64,000 nt of DNA, taken from positions 20,388 through 84,387 of the forward strand of contig NZ_JAXUHN010000076.1 of NCBI RefSeq assembly GCF_035916875.1, in the 5' to 3' direction. Origin of the DNA: Methylomicrobium sp035916875. GTDB lineage: Bacteria > Pseudomonadota > Gammaproteobacteria > Methylococcales > Methylomonadaceae. The notes under the pieces are model-generated. The model did no database searches. It worked only from the letters and a program-made list of their open reading frames with translations, and had not been told where the DNA came from. The translations under genes and the position numbers were made by a program. Below are positions 44,676 to 55,088 of this stretch, piece after piece. Every line of letters begins with the position of its first letter. The first letter of the stretch is position 1.

Positions 44676-46796
44676 CTATGCCTGTTTCAGCAGCACCAGC
44701 GACCGTCCGCCCAAGGGATAAGCTTGCTCCGCCTTGTAACGTGTAACATCCGGCGTACCGATAGCATCCCGCGTGTCGAGCAGCACTTCCCAATGCTCAT
44801 GATCCTCGAATTGCGGCAACATGAATGCGATCTCCTCATGATAAGCATTCAGAAGCAACAAGAGATTATTGTCCTTCAGACGCCGTCCGCGCCCGTCGGT
44901 TTCGACCAGTTTACCGCCGGCAAAATAAACGCCCAGACAATGCGAAGATGCCTGATTCCAGTCGTCATCTTTAGTTTCGGAACCATCGGAATTGAGCCAG
45001 ACGATATCTTTGATTTCGCCGCCGTAATTGGGGCTTCCCTGAAAAAAATAACGTCGCCGAAACAAGGGATGCTGATTGCGCAAGCCGATAATATGTTGGG
45101 TGAATGCAAGCAAATCCCGGTCCTGTTTCTTCAGTTCCCAGGAGAGCCAGCTAATCGCGTTGTCCTGACAATAGGCATTGTTATTACCCTGCTGCGTACG
45201 CCCGATCTCGTCGCCTGCCTGCAGCATCGGAACCCCCTGTGAAAACAGCAGCGTAGCAAGAAGATTGCGCTTTTGCCGGGCACGCAAGGCATTGATCGCC
45301 GGATCGTCGGTTTCTCCCTCGACGCCGCAATTCCAGGAATGGTTATTGTCGCTACCACTGGCATTATCTTCTTGGTTGGCCTCGTTGTGTTTATTATCGT
45401 AGGTCACCAGGTCATGCAAGGTAAAGCCGTCGTGCGCACTGAGGAAATTGATGCTGGCATGAGTCCGCCCACTGCGTTCGTACAGGTCGCTGGATCCGGT
45501 CAAGCGTTGCGCCAGCTCCCCGATCAACCCTTCGTCGCCTTTCCAGTAGGCACGAATACAATCGCGATACTTATCGTTCCATTCCGACCAGCCCAGCGGG
45601 AAATTTCCTACTTGATAGCCGCCTTCGCCCAGATCCCAGGGTTCGGCGATCAACTTGATGGTGCTCAGCACGGGATCCTGGCGGATGGTGTTGAAGAAGG
45701 TGCCAAGCTGGTTCACTTCGTGTAACTCCCGTGCCAGTGAGGACGCCAGATCAAAACGGAAGCCGTCCACATGCATTTCCAGCACCCAGTAACGCAGGCT
45801 ATCCATCATCAATTGCAGCACGCAGGATTGTTGCATGTCCAGGGTATTGCCGCAGCCGGTGTAATCCATGTAAAAGCGTGGATTATCACCGGCCAGGCGA
45901 TAGTAGGACGCATTGTCGATACCTCGGAAGGACAGTGTCGGCCCCAGTTGATTGCCTTCGGCGGTATGGTTGTACACCACATCCAGAATCACTTCAATAC
46001 CGGCTTTATGCAGTGTCTTTACCATGGTTTTAAATTCACTGACCTGGCCGCTGGCCGAATAACGGGAATCGGGCGCCAGAAAGCCTATGGAGTTGTATCC
46101 CCAGTAATTGCGCATGCCGCGTTCGACCAGATGGCGATCATCAAGAAAAGCATGCACCGGCATCAGTTCGACGGTCGTCACGCCTAGCCGCTGGAGATGC
46201 TCGATGACGGGGTCCATCGCCAATCCGGCATAGGTGCCGCGCAACTTGGGCAGAATATCGGGATGTTGCATGGTAAAGCCTTTGACATGCAGCTCATAAA
46301 TCACCATATCGCACCATTGAATGTCGGGGGGATGATCATTGCCCCAGGCGAAAGCCTGATCGATCACCCGGCACTTCGGCATCACATTGGCATTGTCGCG
46401 ACGACTAAAAGAAAGATCGTCGTCCTTGGCGCCGATGCGATAGCCGAAATGGGCGTCGCTCCAGAGCGGCGTCCCCACGATATCTTTTGCATAGGGCTCT
46501 ATCAGCAGCTTGTTCGGATTGAACCTATGCCCCTCCTGAGGACGGTAAGGTCCATGCACCCTAAAACCATAAAGCAGTCCGGGACGGGCCTCGGGCAGAT
46601 AGCAGTGCCAGACCAGATCGCTACGCTCTTTGAGTTCGACGCGCTGGACTTCGTTCTTGCCCTTGGCATCGAACAAACATAACTCGACTTTATCGGCATG
46701 TTCGGAAAAAATGGCAAAATTCACCCCTTCGCCGTCCCAATGGGCACCGCGCGGATAGGGCCGCCCCGGCCATACCGCTGTTATTGTCTTAGCCAT
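44676..46796 (-). CDS. glgX: Glycogen debranching enzyme GlgX
   Basis: The protein has 706 residues. CBM48 (PYPRGAHWDGEGVNFAIFSE) is followed by a GH13_11 isoamylase-type barrel: VILDVVYNHTAEG, HVDGFRFDLASSLARE, KLIAEPWDLGEGGYQVGNFP and FLSAHDGFTLHDLVTY. It cleaves alpha-1,6 branches of limit dextrins, giving linear maltodextrins for TreY. It is separated from treS-mak by 24 nt and from treY by 51 nt, consistent with one operon. Confidence 0.95.
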   Translation of the reverse strand: MAKTITAVWPGRPYPRGAHWDGEGVNFAIFSEHADKVELCLFDAKGKNEVQRVELKERSDLVWHCYLPEARPGLLYGFRVHGPYRPQEGHRFNPNKLLIEPYAKDIVGTPLWSDAHFGYRIGAKDDDLSFSRRDNANVMPKCRVIDQAFAWGNDHPPDIQWCDMVIYELHVKGFTMQHPDILPKLRGTYAGLAMDPVIEHLQRLGVTTVELMPVHAFLDDRHLVERGMRNYWGYNSIGFLAPDSRYSASGQVSEFKTMVKTLHKAGIEVILDVVYNHTAEGNQLGPTLSFRGIDNASYYRLAGDNPRFYMDYTGCGNTLDMQQSCVLQLMMDSLRYWVLEMHVDGFRFDLASSLARELHEVNQLGTFFNTIRQDPVLSTIKLIAEPWDLGEGGYQVGNFPLGWSEWNDKYRDCIRAYWKGDEGLIGELAQRLTGSSDLYERSGRTHASINFLSAHDGFTLHDLVTYDNKHNEANQEDNASGSDNNHSWNCGVEGETDDPAINALRARQKRNLLATLLFSQGVPMLQAGDEIGRTQQGNNNAYCQDNAISWLSWELKKQDRDLLAFTQHIIGLRNQHPLFRRRYFFQGSPNYGGEIKDIVWLNSDGSETKDDDWNQASSHCLGVYFAGGKLVETDGRGRRLKDNNLLLLLNAYHEEIAFMLPQFEDHEHWEVLLDTRDAIGTPDVTRYKAEQAYPLGGRSLVLLKQA

Positions 46797-46820
46797 CTTG
46801 AATCTCCTCGTCTGAATGAT

Positions 46821-49800
46821 TCACCTTAAAAGCGACAGGATGCCGCGCAACGGCATGACGACCCAATCCGGTCGATTGTCGAGTTCGTAACGCACCTCGT
46901 AAAACGCCTTTTCCAGCAGGAACAGGTCGAGCAAGCCGCACAGACTTGACTGCGGCGCGATCAAGCCGGAACCGCGCACCGTTTCATCGTAGGCTTTGAT
47001 GAAAACTCGCTCAACCTCTACTTCCCAGTCGCGCAGCAAAGACTCAAACCTAGCGGAGTCCTCGGTGTTTTCGGAGCTGTAGTGCGCAAATGCGGTTTGC
47101 GCGGCATAGTTAAACGAAAGCAGCATGCCGGCCACATCCCTCAAGGGAGAGTGTTTGTGGCGACGCTCGGCGAGCAGGCGTGTCGGCTCGCCCTCAAAAT
47201 CGATGATCACAAAATCATTCTTGATGAGCAGGACTTGCCCCAGATGATAATCGCCATGGTAGCGAGTCTTGACGGCTTTAAGTTGTCCGGAAACACATCT
47301 CTGGAGACGGCCCGCAAGGGTATTTCGCTGGGCGAGCAAGGTTTGTGTTATCTCGCGAACTTTCCCGGCAAGTCCTTCCTGCCGCCGTTCGAGCTGAGCC
47401 AGCGTGGCTGCCGCCTCCGCTTGCACCCGTAGTACCCAGTCCGCGAGATCGGTGTCGGTTACCGGTTCTGGATCGAAGGCGGAATCACCCGTTGCAATAG
47501 CCAGCGCATTGTGCAGTTCACCTGTACGCTGACCGAGCGTGCGCATCAAAACCAGATAGGCGCCATGGGCTTGCGCCGCGGGGATCGGCTGTGCGGCTGT
47601 TGCGTGGTATTGCTCCAGGAAACGCCGCAGGTAATCCAGGGTGTAGCTCCAGCAATCGCCCTGGTTTTCGACATAGCCCTGCAGCAAGGCAAGCGTCATG
47701 CAGTTTCCGTCGCCGGCCTCATATTCGACTGCGCCGGCCACTGCCGCCATATGAGGAAATCTGGCTACCTCGGTTAAAAAACGTCCGATGTCTAACTCGG
47801 GTTGGATGCCGACTTGTAGATGCCGATAGCCTTTCAGGAATAGCCGCTCACCCAGTACAACGGCGGTATTGCTGCCCTGCATGGCGGCAGGCCTTACCGG
47901 CAAGTCGACGGATGCATTAACGGCTAGAGCCGCATAAGCACTGGTGGACGAAAAGCGGATCACGCCCTGTTCGCAAGGTAGGGTTTGATTCGCACCGATG
48001 GCCTGTACCAGCGCCCGGCAAAACGCCGCGTCTGCAAACGCATCGCCCAGGATTCCAACCTGCGCCTGCCGGCGCACTTTGGCGACGGTAGTCGCCGACA
48101 TCGCGCGCAGGCGCTCCGGATTCCCATTTTCCCATGCCAATGCGAGGGGCAAAAAACAGTTCATCGGCTCTCCGGCCGCAGCTTCGATGCGGAACAGGGC
48201 TACCAGCCAGTTATCGACCTGACCACCCCATTCGGCATAATCGCTGATGACCACGCGGCTTATCGCCTCACCCTTGCCTCCAAACCAGCGTTGCGCGGCG
48301 ACAAAGCGCGGCAATGCGTCTTGTTCGAGCAGGATACGCAACTTCTCGGCCATCGCAATACGCCAGGGCACAACCCTGTCCCGGAACAAACTGCGCCAAC
48401 CATCGAACAGCACCAGCGTCGGCAACTCCTCGGGCGGTAAGTGTTCGCCATACCAGGCAGGAAGTTCTTCGCCCCTGGCCAGCCGAAACCAGTAGAAGTT
48501 ATGGCCGGGCAAGGTGAGCACATAGGGCAATTCTCCTATGGGAGGAAAAGCCGAGCGCCCCATCAATTCCACCGGCACGCAGCCCTTATACGGTGAAAGA
48601 TCGAGTTCGACCGCTTGCGCGGCGCGTGACAGATTGCTAACGCAAAGAATAATGTCGTCTTCGTATGTTCTGAGATAGGCGAGTATCTTTCGATTGCCGG
48701 GGTGTAAAAACACCAGTTTTCCGCGCCCGAATGCCGGATGATTTTTACGCACCGCCAGCACGCGCTGCATCCAGTTCAACAACGAAGCTCGCTCGCGCAG
48801 CTGAGCCTCCACATTGACCGCCCCGTAGCCATATACCGGATCCATGATAGGAGGCAGATACAGGCGTTGCGGGTCGGCGCGGGAGAAGCCGGCATTGCGG
48901 TCCGGACTCCACTGCATGGGGGTGCGTACACCGTTACGGTCGCCCAGAAAGAAATTGTCCCCCATACCGATTTCATCACCGTAATAGATGATGGGCGAGC
49001 CCACCAGGGACAGCAGCAAACTGTTCATCAAGCGGATTTTGTTATTCTCATTGTCCATCAACGGCGCCAGCCGGCGGCGGATGCCGATGTTCAGCCGAGA
49101 GAGCGGATCGCCGGCATACATCTGGTACATATAGTCACGTTCTTTGTCAGTGACCATCTCCAGGGTCAACTCGTCGTGATTGCGCAAAAAAATAGCCCAT
49201 TGGCAGGTTTCCGGTATGTCCGGCGTCTGGCGGATAATGTCCACGATCGGATGTCGATCTTCCTGAGCAATCGCCATGTACATACGCGGCATCAGGGGAA
49301 AGTGGTAAGCCATGTGGCATTCATCGCCTTCACTGAAGTAGTCGCGCACGTCTTCCGGCCACTGATTGACTTCGGCGAGAAACACGCGGTTTGGATAGTG
49401 CTGATCGAGTATCGCGCGCATTTGTTTGATCACGGCATGCGTTTCGGGCAGGTTTTCGTTCTGGGTGCCCTCACGCACGCACAGATAGGGAATCGCGTCC
49501 AAACGCACGCCGTCAACGCCATGGTCCAGCCAAAAACGCATCAATTTGATAACCGCCTTCACCACCTGCGGGTTATTGAAGTTGAGGTCCGGTTGATGGG
49601 AGAAAAAGCGATGCCAATAATAGGCATGGGCTTCCTCATCCCAGCTCCAGTTGGATTTCTCGCTATCGGTGAAAATAATCCGCGTTTCGGGAAACTTCCG
49701 GTCGGTATCACTCCATACGTAGAAATTGCGCTTGCTGGAACCTGCTGGCGCTCTCCGAGCAGCTTGAAACCAGGGATGCTGATCGGAGGTGTGATTAATG

Positions 49801-50159
49801 ACCAGCTCGGTAATGACCTTTAGATGGCGGCGATGCGCATCCTTCACGAACTGCCTGAAATCGGCCATGGTCCCGTAAGCGGAATGGACTTTGCCATAAT
49901 CGGCGATATCATAACCATCGTCGCGCATCGGAGAAGGGTTGAAGGGCAACAACCAGAGCGTGTTCACCCCTAAATCCTGGAGATAATCGAGCTTCTGGAT
50001 CAGGCCGGCAAAATCTCCGACGCCATTATTGTCGCTGTCAAAAAATGCTTTGACGTGCAGTTCGTAAATAACGGCGTCTTTATACCAGAGCGGATCGTCC
50101 ATCCATTGCTTGTTTTCCACGAGCGTTTTGTTTATCTCGCTGACTTTTGTCTCGCTCAT
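46821..50159 (-). CDS. treS: Trehalose synthase-maltokinase fusion (TreS-Mak)
   Basis: The protein has 1112 residues. Residues 1-550 are a GH13_16 trehalose synthase (LGVNTLWLLPFNPSPMRDDG, DGVRLDAIPYLCVREGTQNE with nucleophile Asp, FLAEVNQWPEDVRDYF with acid/base Glu, IFLRNHDELTLEMVTD). Residues from about 590 are a maltokinase of the Pep2 type, with the catalytic loop YHGDYHLGQVLL and metal-binding IIDFEGEPTR. The fusion interconverts trehalose and maltose, then phosphorylates maltose to maltose-1-phosphate, the GlgE donor. It follows glgE by 9 nt. A fused form is common in proteobacteria. Confidence 0.95.
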   Translation of the reverse strand: MSETKVSEINKTLVENKQWMDDPLWYKDAVIYELHVKAFFDSDNNGVGDFAGLIQKLDYLQDLGVNTLWLLPFNPSPMRDDGYDIADYGKVHSAYGTMADFRQFVKDAHRRHLKVITELVINHTSDQHPWFQAARRAPAGSSKRNFYVWSDTDRKFPETRIIFTDSEKSNWSWDEEAHAYYWHRFFSHQPDLNFNNPQVVKAVIKLMRFWLDHGVDGVRLDAIPYLCVREGTQNENLPETHAVIKQMRAILDQHYPNRVFLAEVNQWPEDVRDYFSEGDECHMAYHFPLMPRMYMAIAQEDRHPIVDIIRQTPDIPETCQWAIFLRNHDELTLEMVTDKERDYMYQMYAGDPLSRLNIGIRRRLAPLMDNENNKIRLMNSLLLSLVGSPIIYYGDEIGMGDNFFLGDRNGVRTPMQWSPDRNAGFSRADPQRLYLPPIMDPVYGYGAVNVEAQLRERASLLNWMQRVLAVRKNHPAFGRGKLVFLHPGNRKILAYLRTYEDDIILCVSNLSRAAQAVELDLSPYKGCVPVELMGRSAFPPIGELPYVLTLPGHNFYWFRLARGEELPAWYGEHLPPEELPTLVLFDGWRSLFRDRVVPWRIAMAEKLRILLEQDALPRFVAAQRWFGGKGEAISRVVISDYAEWGGQVDNWLVALFRIEAAAGEPMNCFLPLALAWENGNPERLRAMSATTVAKVRRQAQVGILGDAFADAAFCRALVQAIGANQTLPCEQGVIRFSSTSAYAALAVNASVDLPVRPAAMQGSNTAVVLGERLFLKGYRHLQVGIQPELDIGRFLTEVARFPHMAAVAGAVEYEAGDGNCMTLALLQGYVENQGDCWSYTLDYLRRFLEQYHATAAQPIPAAQAHGAYLVLMRTLGQRTGELHNALAIATGDSAFDPEPVTDTDLADWVLRVQAEAAATLAQLERRQEGLAGKVREITQTLLAQRNTLAGRLQRCVSGQLKAVKTRYHGDYHLGQVLLIKNDFVIIDFEGEPTRLLAERRHKHSPLRDVAGMLLSFNYAAQTAFAHYSSENTEDSARFESLLRDWEVEVERVFIKAYDETVRGSGLIAPQSSLCGLLDLFLLEKAFYEVRYELDNRPDWVVMPLRGILSLLR

Positions 50160-50168
50160 GGTTCCCTC

Positions 50169-52160
50169 TTACAGAAAGTAATCGAAGTCGTGTTCGGTAC
50201 GTACACGCCGACGCAATTTGAAAATATGCGCCGGCGCTACCCATGGATTGATCTCAACGAAGTTGCGCGCACCATTCCACAAATAGCGGGCGCCCGTCAG
50301 TTGATCATGCATTTGATAAGGGCGGGCTTCCAGGCCAAGCACATCCGGGGACAGCGTGACCCAGCCGGTCTGGGTATGATGCGGATCCAGATTGGCTACC
50401 ACCAGGATGATTTCAGCATTATCCTCCGTGGTTTTTGCGTAACAAAGCAGATTCTCATTGTCCACCGCAAAAAAGGTCAGACGATGATCCTGCTGCAATG
50501 CCGGATTTTCCCGGCGTATGCGGTTTACCCGCGCGATAAAATCCTTCAAGCTGTCTGCACGGTCAAGCTCCCAGCGGCGCACTTGGTATTTCTCGGAATC
50601 GAGATATTCTTCTGCGCCAGCCTCGCGAGGAACAGCCTCCATCAACTCGTAGGCCGGTCCATAGATGCCATAATTCGCTCCCAGCGTGGCCGCCAGCACC
50701 AGGCGCATCATAAACGCCGGGCGGCCTCCGAATTGCAAAGACTCGGGCAGGATGTCGGGGGTATTCGGCCACAGATTGGGCCGGAAATATTCCCGCACGT
50801 CCGTGCGGGTGAGTTCGGCGAAATAGGTTTCGAGTTCGCTTTTCGTATTGCGCCACGGAAAATAATTGTAGGACTGGCTGAAGCCCAGCTTGGCAAGACG
50901 GTAAATGATTTTCGGACGGGTAAAGGCTTCGGCCAGAAAAATCGTCTCGGGGTGCCCGCGCTTCACCTCGCCTATCAGCCATTCCCAAAACGGAAACGGT
51001 TTGGTGTGCGGGTTGTCGACACGGAATATGTGCACCCCCTGCCCGATCCAGAACAGGAACACATCCAGCAGTTCCTGCCACAACTCATTCCAGGCGCCGC
51101 TTTCAAAATTGAACGGGACAATGTCCTCGTATTTCTTCGGCGGATTCTCGGCATACTGGATACTGCCGTCCGCTCGACGGCGGAACCATTCCGGATGCTC
51201 GTGCACATAGGGATGATCCTGAGAACACTGGAAGGCGATGTCCAGCGCGATATCAATACCCAGTTCATGCGCCTTCATCACCAGGCTCCTGAAGTCGTCC
51301 AGCGTGCCCAGTTGCGGATCGATCGATTTGTGGCCGCCATCCGCCGAACCTATCGCCCACGGACTGCCCACATCGGTCTCGGCCGCTACCGGCGCGTTAT
51401 TAGATCCTTTGCGTTTAGTCAGCCCGATCGGATGGATAGGCGGCAAATACACCACGTCGAATCCCATCGCCGCCACATAAGGCAAGCGCTTTTCGCATTC
51501 GGCGAAGGTGCCGTGATGCATGCCCTCTTCCACGCAGGAGCGAGGAAAAAATTCGTACCATGTGCTGTACCGTGCCTTTGCCGGCTCTGCCCATAGGCTT
51601 AGCAACCCAGGATAATCCGTAGCCAGGCTTCGATCCGAATGGCGCCGCATCAGGCTCGCCAGGTTTTCGGAAAGCGCCGCTGCGGAGCCTGCATCCGGTT
51701 TGGCAGTTCGCAATGATTCGGCAAACTGCTGTAGCTGCAACTTATTTTCGCCGGCTGCGCGCGCCGCAGCCTCTACCACCAGCTCCCCGCCGGCCTGAAG
51801 CGCCATGGCGATATCCGCCGCATCGCCACGACGCATAAATTCTTGCCGCCAGGAAAAAAAACCATCAATCCAGGCGGTAACGGTATAGACATAACGACCA
51901 AGTTCGGTAACCTGGAACGATGCACGCCAACGGTCATTACCCAACGGCGCCATGGCGACCTCGCGCCAACCGGTTTCCGATGCGTGCCGGTAGCGCAACA
52001 CACAGGCTAGCGCATCCTGTCCGTCGGTGAAAGCATCCGCTTCCACATCCACGCTCTGACCGATGACGCGCTTGATCGGAAAACGTCCGCAATCGGTTGC
52101 CGGCTGCACATTTTCGATAACCACCCGGCATCTGCCGTCAAGGCGTTGTGCGCCTGTCAT
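50169..52160 (-). CDS. glgE: Alpha-1,4-glucan:maltose-1-phosphate maltosyltransferase
   Basis: The 663 residues have the GH13_3 GlgE layout. An N-terminal beta-sandwich (VDVEADAFTDGQDALACVLR) and helical insert precede the barrel: YLPPIHPIGLTKRKGSNNAP, IALDIAFQCSQDHPYVHEHP, FRVDNPHTKPFPFWEWLIGE with nucleophile Asp, and FLAEAFTRPKIIYRLAKLGF with acid/base Glu. It extends alpha-1,4-glucan using maltose-1-phosphate. The start codon overlaps the glgB stop by 4 nt (ATGA), so translation is coupled. With treS-mak and glgB it forms a complete GlgE pathway. Confidence 0.96.
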   Translation of the reverse strand: MTGAQRLDGRCRVVIENVQPATDCGRFPIKRVIGQSVDVEADAFTDGQDALACVLRYRHASETGWREVAMAPLGNDRWRASFQVTELGRYVYTVTAWIDGFFSWRQEFMRRGDAADIAMALQAGGELVVEAAARAAGENKLQLQQFAESLRTAKPDAGSAAALSENLASLMRRHSDRSLATDYPGLLSLWAEPAKARYSTWYEFFPRSCVEEGMHHGTFAECEKRLPYVAAMGFDVVYLPPIHPIGLTKRKGSNNAPVAAETDVGSPWAIGSADGGHKSIDPQLGTLDDFRSLVMKAHELGIDIALDIAFQCSQDHPYVHEHPEWFRRRADGSIQYAENPPKKYEDIVPFNFESGAWNELWQELLDVFLFWIGQGVHIFRVDNPHTKPFPFWEWLIGEVKRGHPETIFLAEAFTRPKIIYRLAKLGFSQSYNYFPWRNTKSELETYFAELTRTDVREYFRPNLWPNTPDILPESLQFGGRPAFMMRLVLAATLGANYGIYGPAYELMEAVPREAGAEEYLDSEKYQVRRWELDRADSLKDFIARVNRIRRENPALQQDHRLTFFAVDNENLLCYAKTTEDNAEIILVVANLDPHHTQTGWVTLSPDVLGLEARPYQMHDQLTGARYLWNGARNFVEINPWVAPAHIFKLRRRVRTEHDFDYFL

Positions 52161-54097
52161 GATGCGCTGCCTTGCCGGAAGAACAGGACGCCAAGCGGCG
52201 GAAGACGCAGCATCAGGGAATGATACATGTCACCGGCAGAGACGGGGCTCGCTTCTACGGCGCCTAAATTTCCCGCGCCGCTGCCGCCATAGCACTCGGC
52301 GTCGCTATTCAGCACTTCATGCCAGACACCGCCGCTCGGCGCTCCGACCCGATAATTCTCGCGGACGACCGGCGTAAAATTGCATACCACCAAGATCGTA
52401 TCGTTCGAGTGTAGCCCTCGGCGTATAAAGCTCAGCACACTTTTTTCCGCATCGTTGCAATCCAGCCATTGAAAGCCGTCAAGACTAAAGTCCTGCAGAT
52501 ACAGCGCCGGTTCACTGCGGTAAAAACGATTGAGATCAGCGACCCAACGCCGTAGCCCGTCGTGATGAGAATATTGCAGCACTTGCCATTCCAGGCTCTC
52601 GTCGTGCTGCCACTCGCGTTTCTGTCCGAATTCGCAGCCCATGAACAATAATTTCTTGCCCGGATGGCCCCACATAAAGCCATACAACAAGCGCAGGTTG
52701 GCGAATTGTTGCCATTCGTCGCCCGGCATTTTTCCGATCAGCGAACCCTGGCCGTGCACCACTTCGTCGTGTGAAATAGGCAGCACGAAGTTCTCCGAGA
52801 AGGCATACCAAATGCTGAACACAAGCTGGCCGTGGTGATATTTCCGATTCAGCGGATTTTCTGAAAAATACCTCAGGGTATCGTGCATCCACCCCATATT
52901 CCACTTCAAACCGAACCCCAGTCCTCCCGCCGATACGGGCCGAGAGACCATGGGCCAGGCCGTTGATTCTTCCGCGAAAGTCTGAGTATCGGGGTATTCA
53001 CGATAGACCGCCTCGTTCAGGTGGCGCAGAAAAGAAACCGCATCCAGGTTCTCCCGGCCGCCATTGCGATTGGGAATCCATTCACCTTCCTTGCGTCCAA
53101 AATCCAGGTAAAGCATCGACGACACGGCATCGATGCGCAGGCCGTCAATATGATATTTATCAAGCCAAAACATCGCGCTGCTGGTCAGGAATGCGCCCAC
53201 CTCGTGCCGGCCATAATTAAAAATCGAGCTATGCCAATCCGGTTGATAGCCCTGACGCGGGTCGGCGTGCTCGTAGAGATAGGTTCCATCGAAATGACCG
53301 AGGCCATGGGCGTCACCTGGAAAATGCGCCGGCACCCAGTCCAGGATCACGCCGATACCCTGCTGATGCAAGGTATCCACCAGAAACATGAAGTCCTGCG
53401 GCGTGCCGTAGCGCGCGGTGGGCGCAAAATAGCCGGTGGTTTCGTAGCCCCACGATCCATAGAAAGGATGCTCTGTCACCGGCATGAATTCCACGTGGGT
53501 AAAATTCATCTCTTCGAGATAACGCGGCAGCCATTCCGCCATTTCTCGGTAGGTGAGGAAACGATTGCCGTCTTCCGGCACCCGGCGCCAGGAACCCAGA
53601 TGGACTTCGTAAATGGAACAAGGCGCGTTCAGCTGGTTTTTCTCTCCGCGCCGCGGCATCCACGCAGCATCATTCCAGGCATAGTCCAGTTCCCAGACAC
53701 GGGAAGCGGTTAACGGCGGCATCTCCCAGCAAAACGCAAAGGGATCGCCCTTGTCGGCAATTTTTCCGTCGCGGGAAACTATACGGTATTTATAGCCTGC
53801 CCCGACCATCACATCGGCAATGAATCCTTCCCAAATCCCCGAGCCGTCGTCACGAAGATGCAATACATTCGCTGTTGCATCCCATTGATTGAACTCACCG
53901 ATCACCGAGATGGCCGAGGCATTGGGCGCCCACACGGCGAAGCTGCAACCTTTCACGCCTTCAACGGTGACCAGGTGCGAGCCCAGTTTTTCATACAGGC
54001 GAAAATGACTGCCCTGTTTAAACAAATAAATATCGAGATCCGTAAGCAGGCTGGCGTGAGATACGGCTTCCACGGAAAAATTCGTTAACGTGGACAT
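52157..54097 (-). CDS. glgB: 1,4-alpha-glucan branching enzyme
   Basis: The 646 residues are GlgB type: a CBM48 module (CSFAVWAPNASAISVIGEFN), then a GH13_9 barrel with HVEFMPVTEHPFYGSWGYET, GVILDWVPAHFPGDAHGL, DGLRIDAVSSMLYLDFGRKE (nucleophile Asp), TFAEESTAWPMVSRP (acid/base Glu) and LPISHDEVVHGQGSL. The N-terminal extra CBM seen in long GlgB proteins is partly present. It makes alpha-1,6 branches on the glucan produced by GlgE. It is the first enzyme gene of the operon, 72 nt after the small lipoprotein gene. Confidence 0.96.
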   Translation of the reverse strand: MSTLTNFSVEAVSHASLLTDLDIYLFKQGSHFRLYEKLGSHLVTVEGVKGCSFAVWAPNASAISVIGEFNQWDATANVLHLRDDGSGIWEGFIADVMVGAGYKYRIVSRDGKIADKGDPFAFCWEMPPLTASRVWELDYAWNDAAWMPRRGEKNQLNAPCSIYEVHLGSWRRVPEDGNRFLTYREMAEWLPRYLEEMNFTHVEFMPVTEHPFYGSWGYETTGYFAPTARYGTPQDFMFLVDTLHQQGIGVILDWVPAHFPGDAHGLGHFDGTYLYEHADPRQGYQPDWHSSIFNYGRHEVGAFLTSSAMFWLDKYHIDGLRIDAVSSMLYLDFGRKEGEWIPNRNGGRENLDAVSFLRHLNEAVYREYPDTQTFAEESTAWPMVSRPVSAGGLGFGLKWNMGWMHDTLRYFSENPLNRKYHHGQLVFSIWYAFSENFVLPISHDEVVHGQGSLIGKMPGDEWQQFANLRLLYGFMWGHPGKKLLFMGCEFGQKREWQHDESLEWQVLQYSHHDGLRRWVADLNRFYRSEPALYLQDFSLDGFQWLDCNDAEKSVLSFIRRGLHSNDTILVVCNFTPVVRENYRVGAPSGGVWHEVLNSDAECYGGSGAGNLGAVEASPVSAGDMYHSLMLRLPPLGVLFFRQGSAS

Positions 54098-54169
54098 TCG
54101 CTTACCCTCATCGTTTATTTTGTAGATTGGGAGGGCTAGGCCGGCTGGGAAGGAACTGCGGCCTGCTGC

Positions 54170-54565
54170 TTAGGGCTGCAGCACGTCGGCTTCCCAGGAA
54201 ACGCGCGCCGGACACCATTGCCAGACGCCCAGCGTCACGATCCGGGTCAACGCGGTTGGGAAACACATCGCGCGCCCGATGCTCACATCTCGGTTGATCA
54301 ACTGGTTGCTCTCCCCGCACCGCTTGAGGTAATCATCGCCTTTGATCTCATTAAGGTCCGTGTGAGGCATAAACAAAGCCACTATGGGGATCGGCAACAC
54401 GGCCAGGGAAGAATCATCCACCCACTCGGATCCGGAGCAATGGGTGATGCCGTCGCTGACAGGGCGAGTGTCATCCTTGATCAGGGATTGACTACAACCC
54501 GACAGAACCAGGAAAGCCGACAGGGTTAGCAGCCTCAATTTGGAGTCTAACGTGATAGGTTTCAT
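54170..54565 (-). CDS. Small lipoprotein
   Basis: The protein has 131 residues with lipobox VLSGC, so it should be lipid-anchored. The mature part contains four more Cys in pairs (HCSGSEWVDDSS, RCGES, AMCFP, WQWCPARVSWEA) that could form disulfides in the periplasm. I cannot place it in a family with certainty. It precedes glgB on the same strand and follows predicted promoter site 5 by about 140 nt, so the glucan/trehalose operon may be transcribed through it. Confidence 0.65.
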   Translation of the reverse strand: MKPITLDSKLRLLTLSAFLVLSGCSQSLIKDDTRPVSDGITHCSGSEWVDDSSLAVLPIPIVALFMPHTDLNEIKGDDYLKRCGESNQLINRDVSIGRAMCFPTALTRIVTLGVWQWCPARVSWEADVLQP

Positions 54566-54706
54566 AAAGCCTCCGGCGGTTATACCGCAATCAGAATATT
54601 AAGGATAAAAAATAAGGCCAGACTTTTTATGTATTCGCCTTTGGTCTCCATGGATTTATCTTTGGTGCGACAAATCATTTGCTAATCGTTGCAGGCACTG
54701 AGAAAT

Positions 54707-54753
54707 AGATTAATCTCAATATTTAGATACAGTCTGTACGGTATCGTACATAA
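54707..54753 (-). promoter_or_regulatory. Class II Crp/Fnr-type promoter, site 5 (lipoprotein-glgB operon)
   Basis: The motif is at 54732-54753, identical over 22 bp to site 4. The best -10-like hexamer on the minus strand is TAATCT at 54712-54707, 19 nt away (one more than in most sites). The predicted transcript start is near 54700. This is the only recognisable regulatory site ahead of the 18-kb alpha-glucan/trehalose operon. The rest of 54566-55088 holds no gene I can support. Confidence 0.7.
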
Positions 54754-55088
54754 GCCCGCTGCCTGCGATAGCTCTCGGATTCCCCGGCATTCATTGCCTG
54801 GAGGGGATAATTAGACTTATTCATCCTCGAATACCGCTATTGAGTGAGGGTACCGGACAGACGGACGCTCGGCCCCATAGCCCCTCGCTTTAGAAACCGA
54901 CAATCTGCAAGGCGCCGCCCCCCTAAAAACCTTATATTTAACTCTAGTCTAGGTAGTTGCACGTATATTCATTCATAACGCATTGTGTTAAAAAACACAT
55001 CTGAAATCCCATTGCGTTTATCGGTGCTTATCCGTTTGGCCGTATAAGGGGGCCATTCGACCTCGACCGATACATAGGAGTGATTCAT

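Noticed and set aside
48738..51596. Long plus-strand frames opposite treS-mak and glgE
   Set aside because: They are antisense shadows of clearly coding GH13 genes.
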